Assembly (NCBI RefSeq): GCF_900107745.1
Contig: NZ_FNRO01000022.1
Span: 1 to 64,000, forward strand
Source: Variovorax sp. YR216
GTDB taxonomy: Bacteria; Pseudomonadota; Gammaproteobacteria; Burkholderiales; Burkholderiaceae_C
Reading direction: 5' to 3'
Length of the DNA stretch: 64,000 bases
Of this stretch, positions 51,781-59,177 are shown one piece after another. The position numbers and the translations under genes were made by a program. Every line of letters starts with the position of its first letter. Position 1 is the stretch's first letter. The notes under the pieces were generated by a model. It did not search any database. It had not been told where the DNA came from and saw only the letters and a list, made by a program, of their open reading frames with translations.

Positions 51781-51800
51781 ACCTTACTCCCTGCCGACTC

Positions 51801-52472
51801 ATGAGCGATCTCAACGTACAACGTCTGCGCCGGCTTGATGCCTGCGCGGTTTCCGATGCCCTCGACAAGCTCGCGCTGCCGGGCGTGGTCACGGGCCTGA
51901 CGCAGCGCAGCGGCGTGGGGCGCATCGCCGGTCGTGCCGTGACCATGAAGGTCGGTCCCGGTAAGCCACCGCCGGGTCCACCTCGACACCTGGGCTGCAC
52001 GGCCATCGAACAGTCGGGGCCCGACGATGTGATCGTCGTCGAACAGCGCTCGGGCATCGAGGCCGGTTGCTGGGGCGGCCTGCTCACGGTGGGCGCGAAG
52101 GTGCGTGGCGTAGCCGGCGTCGTGGCCGATGGGCCTCTGCGTGACGTCGATGAGGCCATGGCGTATGAATTCCCCGTCTTCAGCCGCAGCCTCACCTCGC
52201 GCACCGCGCGGGGTCGTGTTGTCGAACTCGGCGTGCAGGTGCCGGTGACCATCGGCGCCACGGCCGAAGCCGAAGTGGCAGTCTGGCCCGGCGACTACGT
52301 GCTGGCCGATCGCAGCGCGGTGATCTTCATCGCCGCGGCCCACATCGAGCGGGTGCTCGACGCAGCCGAGACGATCGTCGCCAAGGAGGCCGCCATGGCC
52401 AAGGCGATCCTCGGCGGGACGCCCATCGGCGAGGTCATGGGCGGCAACTACGAACACATGCTGGAGCAATGA
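51801..52472 (+). CDS. RraA-family aldolase/decarboxylase-like protein 1
   Basis: A 223-residue protein of the RraA/HMG-CHA aldolase family, a trimer-forming fold that splits 4-hydroxy-2-oxo acids or decarboxylates oxaloacetate using a divalent metal. It has CAVSDALDKLALPGVV, an altered central motif CWGGLLTVGAKVRGVAGVVA and the usual catalytic DGPLRDVDE (G-x-RD). VWPGDYVLADRSAVIFI matches the GD-x-V-x-A-D-x-x-G-V block imperfectly. The ATG at 51801 lies 21 bases after the dioxygenase stop. Its TGA overlaps the next start. Confidence 0.87.
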   Translation: MSDLNVQRLRRLDACAVSDALDKLALPGVVTGLTQRSGVGRIAGRAVTMKVGPGKPPPGPPRHLGCTAIEQSGPDDVIVVEQRSGIEAGCWGGLLTVGAKVRGVAGVVADGPLRDVDEAMAYEFPVFSRSLTSRTARGRVVELGVQVPVTIGATAEAEVAVWPGDYVLADRSAVIFIAAAHIERVLDAAETIVAKEAAMAKAILGGTPIGEVMGGNYEHMLEQ

Positions 52473-53152
52473 ACACCATGGATGCCAAGACCGACCACAC
52501 CGACCCCAACGTCGCGCGCGCCGCGCGATTCGACACCGCCACCCTCAGCGATGCGCTGGACAAGCTCGGCATCGCCGGCCAGTGCTACCGGATCAAGCCG
52601 CGCGACAACGGCTTTCGGATGGCCGGCCGCGCATGGACGCTGCTCTACGGCCCCGCGGGCAATCCGGCGGGCACGGTGGGCGACTACATCGACGACGTGC
52701 CGCCGGGGAGCGTCATCGTGCTCGACAACGGCGGCCGTGACAACGCGACCGTCTGGGGCGACATCCTCACCGAGATCGCGCACCGCCGCGGCATCGCGGG
52801 CACCGTGATCGACGGTGTGTGCCGCGACACCTACCTCTGCCGCGAACTCGGCTACGCAGTGTTCAGCAAGGACCACTGGATGCGCACCGGCAAGGACCGC
52901 GTGCAGGTCGAGGCGACCGGCGTGCCGGTGAACATCGGCGATGCGCGCGTCGCGCCCGGCGACATCGTCGTGGGCGATGCGGATGGCGTCATCGTCATCC
53001 CGAAGGCCCATGAGGAGAAGGTGCTCGAAACGGCGGAGACCATCGAAGCGGCGGAGCAACGCATCCGCGAAGCGGTACGCGGCGGCATGCGCCTCGACGA
53101 AGCGCGCAGGCAGTTCAAGTACCACCAGCTCCAGACCCGCCAAGGCGCATGA
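52469..53152 (+). CDS. RraA-family aldolase/decarboxylase-like protein 2
   Basis: A 227-residue member, start overlapping the previous stop as ATGA. Motifs are TLSDALDKLGIAGQCYRIKP, WGDILTEIAHRRGIAGTVID, DGVCRDTYLCRELGY and VAPGDIVVGDADGVIVIPKA. All elements of the family (G-x3-G region, RD pair, GD-x-V-GD-x-DGV) are intact, so activity is likely. It is about as different from copies 1 and 3 as they are from each other, which points to three separate functions or a hetero-oligomer rather than a recent duplication. Confidence 0.9.
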   Translation: MNTMDAKTDHTDPNVARAARFDTATLSDALDKLGIAGQCYRIKPRDNGFRMAGRAWTLLYGPAGNPAGTVGDYIDDVPPGSVIVLDNGGRDNATVWGDILTEIAHRRGIAGTVIDGVCRDTYLCRELGYAVFSKDHWMRTGKDRVQVEATGVPVNIGDARVAPGDIVVGDADGVIVIPKAHEEKVLETAETIEAAEQRIREAVRGGMRLDEARRQFKYHQLQTRQGA

Positions 53153-53820
53153 CTCGCATGAAGAAGCACGACCCGGCCCTCACCACCCGCCTGGACTTCC
53201 AGCGCCTGGATCCCGAGCTTGCGGCGGCCGCGGCCAGCCTGCCGACGGCGACGCTGCACGAAGCGGGCAAGAAGATAGGCGCGCTGCCTTCGGCCATCCG
53301 GCCGGTGGTGCCGCACTTCCGCTTCGCGGGCTCCGCGCTCACCGTGCATTCGCCGGGCGGCGACAACCTCTGGCTTCACCGCGCGCTCGATGTCGCGCAG
53401 CCCGGCGACGTGCTCGTAGTCTTCACGGGCGGCGTGCACGAGCATGGCTACTGGGGCGAGATCATGACCACCATGGCAAAGGTGCGCGGGCTGTCGGGCC
53501 TCGTCATCGACGGCTGCGTGCGCGACGGTGTGCTCCTGGGCGAGATCGGCTTTCCGGTCTTCGCGCGCGGCCTCTGCATTCGCGGGACCGGCAAGGACTT
53601 CGGCGCCACGGGCTGGATCAATCACCCGGTCACCATGGGCGATGTCATCGTTCATCCGGGCGATCTGGTGGTGGGCGACTTCGACGGCGTCGTCGTCATT
53701 CCGCGGGCGCGTGCCGCCGAGGTGGTCGCCGCGGGGCGGAAGCGCGAAGCCGACGAGGCTGCGATCCTGCGCCGGCTGGAGGCCGGGGAGAGCACGCTCG
53801 CCGTCTACGGCTGGCAATGA
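53149..53820 (+). CDS. RraA-family 4-carboxy-4-hydroxy-2-oxoadipate aldolase-like protein 3
   Basis: A 223-residue member overlapping the previous stop as ATGA. TATLHEAGKKIGALPSAIRP, PGDNLWLHRALDVAQPGDVL, the active-site YWGEIMTTMAKVRGLSGLVI and DGCVRDGVLL, and HPGDLVVGDFDGVVVIPRA closely follow known CHA aldolases (LigK/GalC type), which split 4-carboxy-4-hydroxy-2-oxoadipate to pyruvate and oxaloacetate. It would take the product of the LigJ-like hydratase at 39.9 kb. Its stop overlaps the following gene start. Confidence 0.9.
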   Translation: MTRMKKHDPALTTRLDFQRLDPELAAAAASLPTATLHEAGKKIGALPSAIRPVVPHFRFAGSALTVHSPGGDNLWLHRALDVAQPGDVLVVFTGGVHEHGYWGEIMTTMAKVRGLSGLVIDGCVRDGVLLGEIGFPVFARGLCIRGTGKDFGATGWINHPVTMGDVIVHPGDLVVGDFDGVVVIPRARAAEVVAAGRKREADEAAILRRLEAGESTLAVYGWQ

Positions 53821-54629
53821 ACGGCACTGGCATGACTTCCTTGGAATCGATCGTTCCGTCCGAACCCCAACTGTCGCTGCGGGACGGCGTCGCGACCATC
53901 ACCTTCAACCGTCCGGTGCACCGGAACCGGCTGGAGGATGCTGACCTTCGCGCGCTGTTGCGGCACTTCGAGCGCGTCGATACCGACGCCAGCATTCGCG
54001 TGGTGAAGCTCACGGCCAACACGCAGGGGCAGCCCCGGCCGGTGTTCTGCGCGGGCTACCACATCGGCGGCTTCGACAGCGAAGCCGGCCTGGACGCATC
54101 CATCCCTTTCGAGCGCGTGGCCGATGCGCTGGCGGCGCTGCGGCCCGTGACGGTGTGCGCGCTCAATGGCAGCGTCTACGGAGGTGCCACCGACCTCGTG
54201 CTGGCCTGCGATCTTTGCGTGGGGCTGTCCGGCATCGAGTTCCGCATGCCCGCCACAGCCCTTGGGCTGCACTACTACCCAAGCGGCCTGCAGCGCTATG
54301 TGGCGCGCATGGGGATTTCGGGCGCCAAGCGTGCGTTTCTCACGGCAAGGCCCTTCACGGCAGAGATGCTCCTGCGCATGGGCTGCCTGGAAGAAGTGGC
54401 CGAAGTGCAAGCCTTCGATGGCGCCGTGGCGCGCCTGGTCGACGAGATCTCCAACCTCGCACCGCTGGCACTGCAGTCCACCAAGCGCTCGCTCGACGAG
54501 ATCGCGATCGGGCGCATGGACGTGGAGGCCATCCGGCAGCGAGAGGCCCTCACCGCCGGAAGTCTCGATTTCGCCGAGGGGCGCGCCGCGTTCCAGGAGA
54601 AGCGAAAGCCCCGGTTCACGGGCAGTTGA
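53817..54629 (+). CDS. enoyl-CoA hydratase/isomerase family protein
   Basis: A 270-residue crotonase-fold protein; its ATG overlaps the previous stop (ATGA), with another ATG at 53832. Oxyanion-hole segments are VFCAGYHIGGFDSE and LNGSVYGGATDLVLACDLCV. Where hydratases carry the catalytic Glu, this one reads RMPATALGLHYYP, so normal hydratase chemistry is doubtful. It may act on a ring-cleavage product, as some crotonase homologues do, or cleave a C-C bond. Tight coupling to the aldolase genes supports a shared step. Confidence 0.88.
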   Translation: MNGTGMTSLESIVPSEPQLSLRDGVATITFNRPVHRNRLEDADLRALLRHFERVDTDASIRVVKLTANTQGQPRPVFCAGYHIGGFDSEAGLDASIPFERVADALAALRPVTVCALNGSVYGGATDLVLACDLCVGLSGIEFRMPATALGLHYYPSGLQRYVARMGISGAKRAFLTARPFTAEMLLRMGCLEEVAEVQAFDGAVARLVDEISNLAPLALQSTKRSLDEIAIGRMDVEAIRQREALTAGSLDFAEGRAAFQEKRKPRFTGS

Positions 54630-54650
54630 ACCATCCGGAAAGCAATCACC

Positions 54651-55430
54651 ATGGACCTCGGTATCAAAGGCCGTCGCGCCCTCGTCATGGCCTCCTCTCA
54701 AGGACTGGGCAAGGCCTGCGCGACCGCGCTGGCTTCGGAAGGATGCGAAGTCTGGATCAACGGCCGTAACGAACCCCGCCTCGCCGCGGCCGCGGAGGAG
54801 ATCGTGGCGGCCACGCGTGCCGAGGTGCATGCGGTCGCGGCCGACCTGAACACGGCCGCCGGCCGCGACCGGCTCGTCTCGGCGTGTCCCAATCCGGACA
54901 TCCTGGTCACCAACAATGGCGGCCCCCCGCCCGGAAGCATCGACCAGTGGGACCACGCCGCCTGGCTTGCCGCGCTGGAGGCGAACCTGCTGGCGCCCGT
55001 TCTGGTGCTTCGTTCAGTGCTGCCGGGAATGGTGCAACGCAAGTTCGGCCGCATCGTGAATGTCACCTCGGCCATGGTGAAGGCGCCTGTTCCCGTCATG
55101 GGCCTGTCGACCGCGGCGCGCGCAGGGCTTGTTGCCTTGAGCAAGGCCGTCTCACATGACGTCGCCCGGCACAACGTCACGATCAACAATCTTCTTCCCG
55201 AGCGGATCGACACCGATCGCCAGCGTTACATGGCCGAGCGGGTGATGAAAGAGCAGGGATGCTCCTTCGAAGAGGCTCGCCGGCAGATTGCCGACACGAT
55301 CTCGGCCAAGCGCTTCGGACGGCCGGAAGAGTTCGCTGCGGCGTGCGCGTTCCTGTGCAGCGCGCAGGCAGGATTCATCTCGGGGCAGAACCTGCAGCTC
55401 GACGGTGGGTCCTATGCCGGTCTCATATGA
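54651..55430 (+). CDS. atypical short-chain dehydrogenase/reductase
   Basis: A 259-residue Rossmann-fold protein. The cofactor motif is SSQGLGKACATALASEG, then VTNNGGPPPGS in place of NNAG. The usual catalytic Tyr-x3-Lys is missing: after NVTSAMVKAPVPVMGLSTAA comes RAGLVALSKAVSHDV, where other members have YxASK. This variant exists in a known SDR subgroup with a changed active site. FISGQNLQLDGGSYAGLI is the typical SDR end. It is the last gene of the right operon. Confidence 0.9.
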   Translation: MDLGIKGRRALVMASSQGLGKACATALASEGCEVWINGRNEPRLAAAAEEIVAATRAEVHAVAADLNTAAGRDRLVSACPNPDILVTNNGGPPPGSIDQWDHAAWLAALEANLLAPVLVLRSVLPGMVQRKFGRIVNVTSAMVKAPVPVMGLSTAARAGLVALSKAVSHDVARHNVTINNLLPERIDTDRQRYMAERVMKEQGCSFEEARRQIADTISAKRFGRPEEFAAACAFLCSAQAGFISGQNLQLDGGSYAGLI

Positions 55431-55863
55431 GGGGGTGGTGGTCACCGGGCAACTTGGGGTCTCGGCGAGAGTGACGCTTCGGGCCTGCGGTCCGTACGGA
55501 GACCCACCCGGTCGAGTGTGTCTCGCGGTCGTCGGGGCTACCTCTTTGGCCAAGACCATCGAAAACGGGGGGTCGACCGCACCACGAACATGGACATGGA
55601 CATGTTCGCGCGGTACCGAGTGAACAACTCGCTTGCACCACGCAGCCGCCTATCTGGAAGACCGCCTTCGCTGCGGAGCACCTCTCCGCTGCCAGGTTGC
55701 CATCGCGCTTCGTGGCAACCAGAGCGTCGTTCGACACTCAATCTTCCGGTTCGCTCGAAGGTGCGGCCCAGAATTTGACACTCTATTTCGCGTTTCGACA
55801 CTCTATTCGCGCGTACCACGGTGGGCCTTGCAGGACAACCGGGTCGTTCTTATACTTAGCCAA
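55431..55863. other. gene-free stretch with repeat copy B
   Basis: About 430 bases after the last gene of the island. No open frame looks real. It contains the repeat shared with 32.8 kb and is probably mobile-element debris that marks the right edge of the island. Confidence 0.5.
55763..55819 (+). repeat. repeat copy B flanking the catabolic island
   Basis: Positions 55763-55787 are identical to 32789-32813. Here a second GACACTCTATT follows 21 bases after the first (TTGACACTCTATT at 55775, TCGACACTCTATT at 55796), then CGCGCGTACCAC. Repeated internal blocks near an end recall the multiple terminal repeats of IS21-type elements; this is inference. Confidence 0.72.
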
Positions 55864-56241
55864 ATGGCTAACCAATGTGTCGATGCCCCGGCTCTCACGG
55901 ACATCTTCTATGCCCTGGCCGATCCGACGCGCCGGGACATCGTGAGCATGCTGGGCCGCGGGCCGGAAACGGTCTCGGTGCTTGCCGCGCCGTTCGACAT
56001 GGCGCTGCCTTCGTTCATGAAGCACCTGTCGGTGCTGGAGCGAAGCGGCGTCATCCGTTCGGACAAGGTCGGCCGCGTGCGCACTTGCGAGCTCGTTCCC
56101 GCGTCGTTGAACGATGCGGAGCGCTGGCTGGCCGAGGAGCGTGCGACATGGGAAGCGCGCACCGATCGGATGGTCGCCTTCGTAGAGAAACTTCATCAGG
56201 AGAACACCCATGCCCAAGGAAAACGCAAACGCCGCCAGTGA
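55864..56241 (+). CDS. ArsR-family transcriptional regulator
   Basis: A 125-residue winged-helix repressor. ALTDIFYALADPTRRDIVSML is the classic N-terminal helix, and ALPSFMKHLSVLERSGVIRS is the recognition region. No metal-binding Cys pair (CxC) is present. This subgroup is usually paired with an SRPBCC/AHSA1 gene, as here, where the next gene overlaps by 32 bases. The pair probably regulates itself in response to an unknown ligand bound by the AHSA1 protein. Confidence 0.9.
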   Translation: MANQCVDAPALTDIFYALADPTRRDIVSMLGRGPETVSVLAAPFDMALPSFMKHLSVLERSGVIRSDKVGRVRTCELVPASLNDAERWLAEERATWEARTDRMVAFVEKLHQENTHAQGKRKRRQ

Positions 56242-56695
56242 GCAGGACCTCGTCATCTCGCGCATCGTCCGCGCGCCGCGCAAAGCCCTGTGGCAGGCGT
56301 GGTCCGATCCGCGACTGCTGAAGGAATGGTGGTGCCCACGGCCCTGGACCACGGAGGTCCGCGCCTTCGACATGCGCCCCGGCGGGAACTTCCACACCTT
56401 CATGCAGGGGCCGGACGGCGGCACCAGCGACAACCCCGGCTGCTTCCTCGAAGTGGTGCCCGAATCGCGCATCGCCTTCACCTCGATGCTCACCGGCGGA
56501 TGGCGTCCGGCCACGCCGTGGATGGCCTTCTCGGCCGTCATCACCATGGCCGACGAGGCCGAAGGCACCCGCTATGTGGCCACGGTGATGCACCCCGACA
56601 AGGCGACGCGCGACCGGCATGACCAGATGGGCTTCTACGAAGGCTGGAACACCTGCATCACGCAGCTCGACGAGTTCGCGTTGACGCTGCGCTGA
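56210..56695 (+). CDS. SRPBCC/AHSA1-domain protein
   Basis: A 161-residue START-like ligand-binding fold. Blocks are ISRIVRAPRKALWQAWSDPR, LLKEWWCPRPWTTEVRAFDM, PGGNFHTFMQGPDGG and HDQMGFYEGWNTCITQLDEF. GFYEGW is diagnostic of the polyketide-cyclase-like/AHSA1 family. The start overlaps the end of the ArsR gene, so the two form an operon. Ligand unknown. Confidence 0.92.
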   Translation: MPKENANAASEQDLVISRIVRAPRKALWQAWSDPRLLKEWWCPRPWTTEVRAFDMRPGGNFHTFMQGPDGGTSDNPGCFLEVVPESRIAFTSMLTGGWRPATPWMAFSAVITMADEAEGTRYVATVMHPDKATRDRHDQMGFYEGWNTCITQLDEFALTLR

Positions 56696-56736
56696 GACGA
56701 CGCCGTTAGGTGGCGGTTCGGCCCGATGCCGCGCAG

Positions 56737-57639
56737 TCACCTCTGCACGTTCAGGTGATGTGCCGCGCGATGCAAATGCGTGAGGAAGTGACGCACGCTG
56801 GGCTTGAGGGCCGAGCCGCTGCGCGCCAGCGCGCCCAGGCTCAGTTGCAGCGGACCTTCGGCGATCTGCACCGTCTCGAGATGCTGCTGCGCGAACGGGT
56901 GGGCGGCGATCTGCTGTGGAAGCAGCCCGACGATGTTGCCGCTGGCGATGATCGACAGCAGTCCGAGCGTGGAGTTGACCAGTGCGCCGGCCGGTGGCGG
57001 CGCGAGGCCGTTGCGCTCGAACAGCACCCGCGCATAGCCCGACTCGGCCGACGCGCCGGTATAGACCCAGCGCGCCTCGGCCAGCTCGGCCAGATGCCGG
57101 GCCCGGGCCAGGGGATTGCCGCGGCGCACGACGACGACCATGGAGATGGGCATGAGAGGCTCCACCGTGAACTCCCCTGGCGGAATCCCCTCGGGTAGCG
57201 GGCCGAGCGCGATGTCCACCTCGCCCTTGCGCAACGGTGCCAGTTGCGCGATGTAGAGCTCCTCGATCACGCGCAGCTGGATCTGCGGGAACTCCCGGCC
57301 AAAGGTGCGCAGCGTCTCCGGCACCAGCAGCATCACCGCCAGCGGGACGGCGCCGATGGTGAGCGTGCCGGTCATGCCGCCGCCGAGCTGGCGGATCTGA
57401 TCGGCAGCCTGGCTCAACTCGCGGTCGGCGGCGCGTGCCCTTTCGTACAGCACCATGCCGGCGGTGGTGCCCGTGACGCCGCCGCGTGAACGCACCAGCA
57501 GGGTGGCCGACAGCTCGCGCTCCAGCTCCCGCATCATCTTGCTCAGGGCGGGTTGGGAGAGACCGAGCCGCTTTGCGGCAGCACGCAGGCTGCCTTCTTC
57601 GAGGGCGGCCGTGAAGGCACGCAGATGACTGAGCTTCAT
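56737..57639 (-). CDS. LysR-family regulator of gallate genes (GalR-like by context)
   Basis: A 300-residue LysR regulator starting MKLSHLRAFT (ATG at 57639; an earlier ATG at 57648 lies inside the operator). The helix-turn-helix is GSLRAAAKRLGLSQPALSKM. The effector domain starts near 90 (GTLTIGAVPLAVMLLVPETL). It is divergent from gallate dioxygenase with 188 bases between, where LysR-type palindromes occur. In Pseudomonas the gallate genes are activated by a LysR protein, GalR, bound to gallate, and the same is inferred here. Confidence 0.92.
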   Translation of the reverse strand: MKLSHLRAFTAALEEGSLRAAAKRLGLSQPALSKMMRELERELSATLLVRSRGGVTGTTAGMVLYERARAADRELSQAADQIRQLGGGMTGTLTIGAVPLAVMLLVPETLRTFGREFPQIQLRVIEELYIAQLAPLRKGEVDIALGPLPEGIPPGEFTVEPLMPISMVVVVRRGNPLARARHLAELAEARWVYTGASAESGYARVLFERNGLAPPPAGALVNSTLGLLSIIASGNIVGLLPQQIAAHPFAQQHLETVQIAEGPLQLSLGALARSGSALKPSVRHFLTHLHRAAHHLNVQR

Positions 57640-57647
57640 GGAAACCA

Positions 57648-57666
57648 TGATATCCGCCGGTTATCA
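57648..57666. promoter_or_regulatory. LysR-type operator, regulator-proximal
   Basis: TGATATCCGCCGGTTATCA is a perfect 5-bp inverted repeat (TGATA/TATCA) with a 9-base spacer and includes a LysR-type T-N11-A. It overlaps the first in-frame ATG of the regulator, so it fits an autorepression site. Its right half CGGTTATCAC is the exact reverse complement of GTGATAACCG at 57769-57778. Confidence 0.65.
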
Positions 57667-57768
57667 CGGACGCGATCCTGACATCTTCCTCGGGCAGGGC
57701 CTCATTTCTAGACTTGCTCTCGCCATTCGGTGCAATCTGCATTCGATGGCCCGCCGCTGTCACCGCAT

Positions 57769-57788
57769 GTGATAACCGCGCGGGATCT
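57769..57788. promoter_or_regulatory. LysR-type half-operator near galA
   Basis: GTGATAACCGCGCGGGATCT repeats in inverted orientation the 10-mer CGGTTATCAC of the regulator-proximal site, with GGAT continuing the match after a small gap. It lies about 40-60 bases before galA, where an activation site is expected. Its own second half-site is degenerate. Confidence 0.55.
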
Positions 57789-57827
57789 ACAGGGCCATGG
57801 CCCATCTGCACATCACAGGAGACTCAC

Positions 57828-59138
57828 TTGGCCGTACTCGTCGGGGGCATTGCCGCATCCCACACGCCCACCATCGGTTTCGCCGTCGATCGCGACAAGG
57901 CCAGCGACCCGGTGTGGGCGCCGATCTTCGAATCCTTCCAGCCGCTGCGCGACTGGATCGACGAGCGCAAGCCCGACGTGCTGCTGTTCGTCTACAACGA
58001 CCACGTCACCTCCTTCTTCTTCGACCACTACTCGGCCTTCACGCTCGGTGTCGGCGAGCAATGGGCGGTGGCCGACGAGGGCGCGGGTGCGCGCGATCTG
58101 CCGGCGATCCAGGGCGACCCGGCCTTCGCCGAGCACCTGGGCCGTTCGCTGATGGCGGACGAGTTCGACATGTCCTTCTTCCAGGACAAGGCGCTGGACC
58201 ATGGCTGCTTCTCGCCGCTGTCGATCCTGTGTCCGCGCAGCGAGTCCGGATGGCCAGTGAGGCTGGTGCCGCTGCAGGTCGGCGTGCTGCAGTTCCCGAT
58301 TCCCACCGCGCGCCGGTGCTATCGCCTGGGCCAGGCGTTGCGCCGTGCCATCGAGAGCTATCCGGAAGACCTGCGTGTGGCCATCGTCGCGACCGGCGGC
58401 CTTTCGCACCAGGTGCACGGCGAACGCGCCGGCTTCAACAACACCGAATGGGACCAGCGCTTCCTCGACCTGATCGAGCAGGACCCGGAACAACTGGCCG
58501 ACATGACCCACGCCGAGTACGCCGAGCTGGGTGGCATCGAAGGTGCTGAGGTCATCATGTGGCTGATCATGCGCGGCGCCTTGTCGGCGCAGGTGAAGTG
58601 CACGCATCGCAGCTACTACCTGCCTTCGATGACGGGCATCGCGACTGCGATCTACGAGAACCAGTCGGCGCCGCCGGCACCGTCGGAACAGCGACGCCGC
58701 GCCGAGAAGGTTTCGGCCCAGTTGGCCGGCGCCGAGCGGCTGCAGGGCAGCTACCCCTTCACCATCGAACGCAGCGTGAGGGGCTATCGCATCAACCGCT
58801 TCCTGCACCAACTGGTAGTACCCGGGTTCCGGGCGCGCTTCCTGGCCGACCAGGAAGCGGAGTTCGAGCGCTCGCAACTCACGCCGATCGAGCGTGACCT
58901 GATCCGGCGACGCGACTGGCGCGGGCTGATCCAGTACGGGGCCATCTTCTTCATGCTCGAGAAGCTGGGCGCGGTGGTCGGCATGTCCAACCTGCACATC
59001 TACGCCGCCATGCGCGGGCAATCGCTGGAGGACTTCCAGCAGACCCGCAACGCGCCGGGCGCGCTCTATTCGGTGGCGGGCAAGGACGCTGGCGCGCTGC
59101 AGTGGGACTCGCCTGCGGTCACACCCGCTGCGGCCTGA
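57828..59138 (+). CDS. galA: gallate dioxygenase (fused LigB-LigA extradiol enzyme)
   Basis: A 436-residue enzyme that cleaves gallate between C4 and C5 to 4-oxalomesaconate using Fe2+ and O2. The N-terminal LigB part has His12 (AASHTPTIGFAVDRDK), VYNDHVTSFFFDHYSAF, SLMADEFDMSFFQDKALDHG and the catalytic His in VATGGLSHQVHGERAGFNN. The C-terminal LigA-like part contains INRFLHQLV and KLGAVVGMSNLHIYAAMRG. I recognise close overall agreement with Pseudomonas putida GalA. The start is a TTG at 57828 supported by CAGGAGA nine bases upstream; there is no in-frame ATG nearby that keeps the conserved N-terminus. Confidence 0.93.
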   Translation: MAVLVGGIAASHTPTIGFAVDRDKASDPVWAPIFESFQPLRDWIDERKPDVLLFVYNDHVTSFFFDHYSAFTLGVGEQWAVADEGAGARDLPAIQGDPAFAEHLGRSLMADEFDMSFFQDKALDHGCFSPLSILCPRSESGWPVRLVPLQVGVLQFPIPTARRCYRLGQALRRAIESYPEDLRVAIVATGGLSHQVHGERAGFNNTEWDQRFLDLIEQDPEQLADMTHAEYAELGGIEGAEVIMWLIMRGALSAQVKCTHRSYYLPSMTGIATAIYENQSAPPAPSEQRRRAEKVSAQLAGAERLQGSYPFTIERSVRGYRINRFLHQLVVPGFRARFLADQEAEFERSQLTPIERDLIRRRDWRGLIQYGAIFFMLEKLGAVVGMSNLHIYAAMRGQSLEDFQQTRNAPGALYSVAGKDAGALQWDSPAVTPAAA

Positions 59139-59177
59139 TCGATCCAGAGATTCACAACAAACAATGGAGACAAACGC

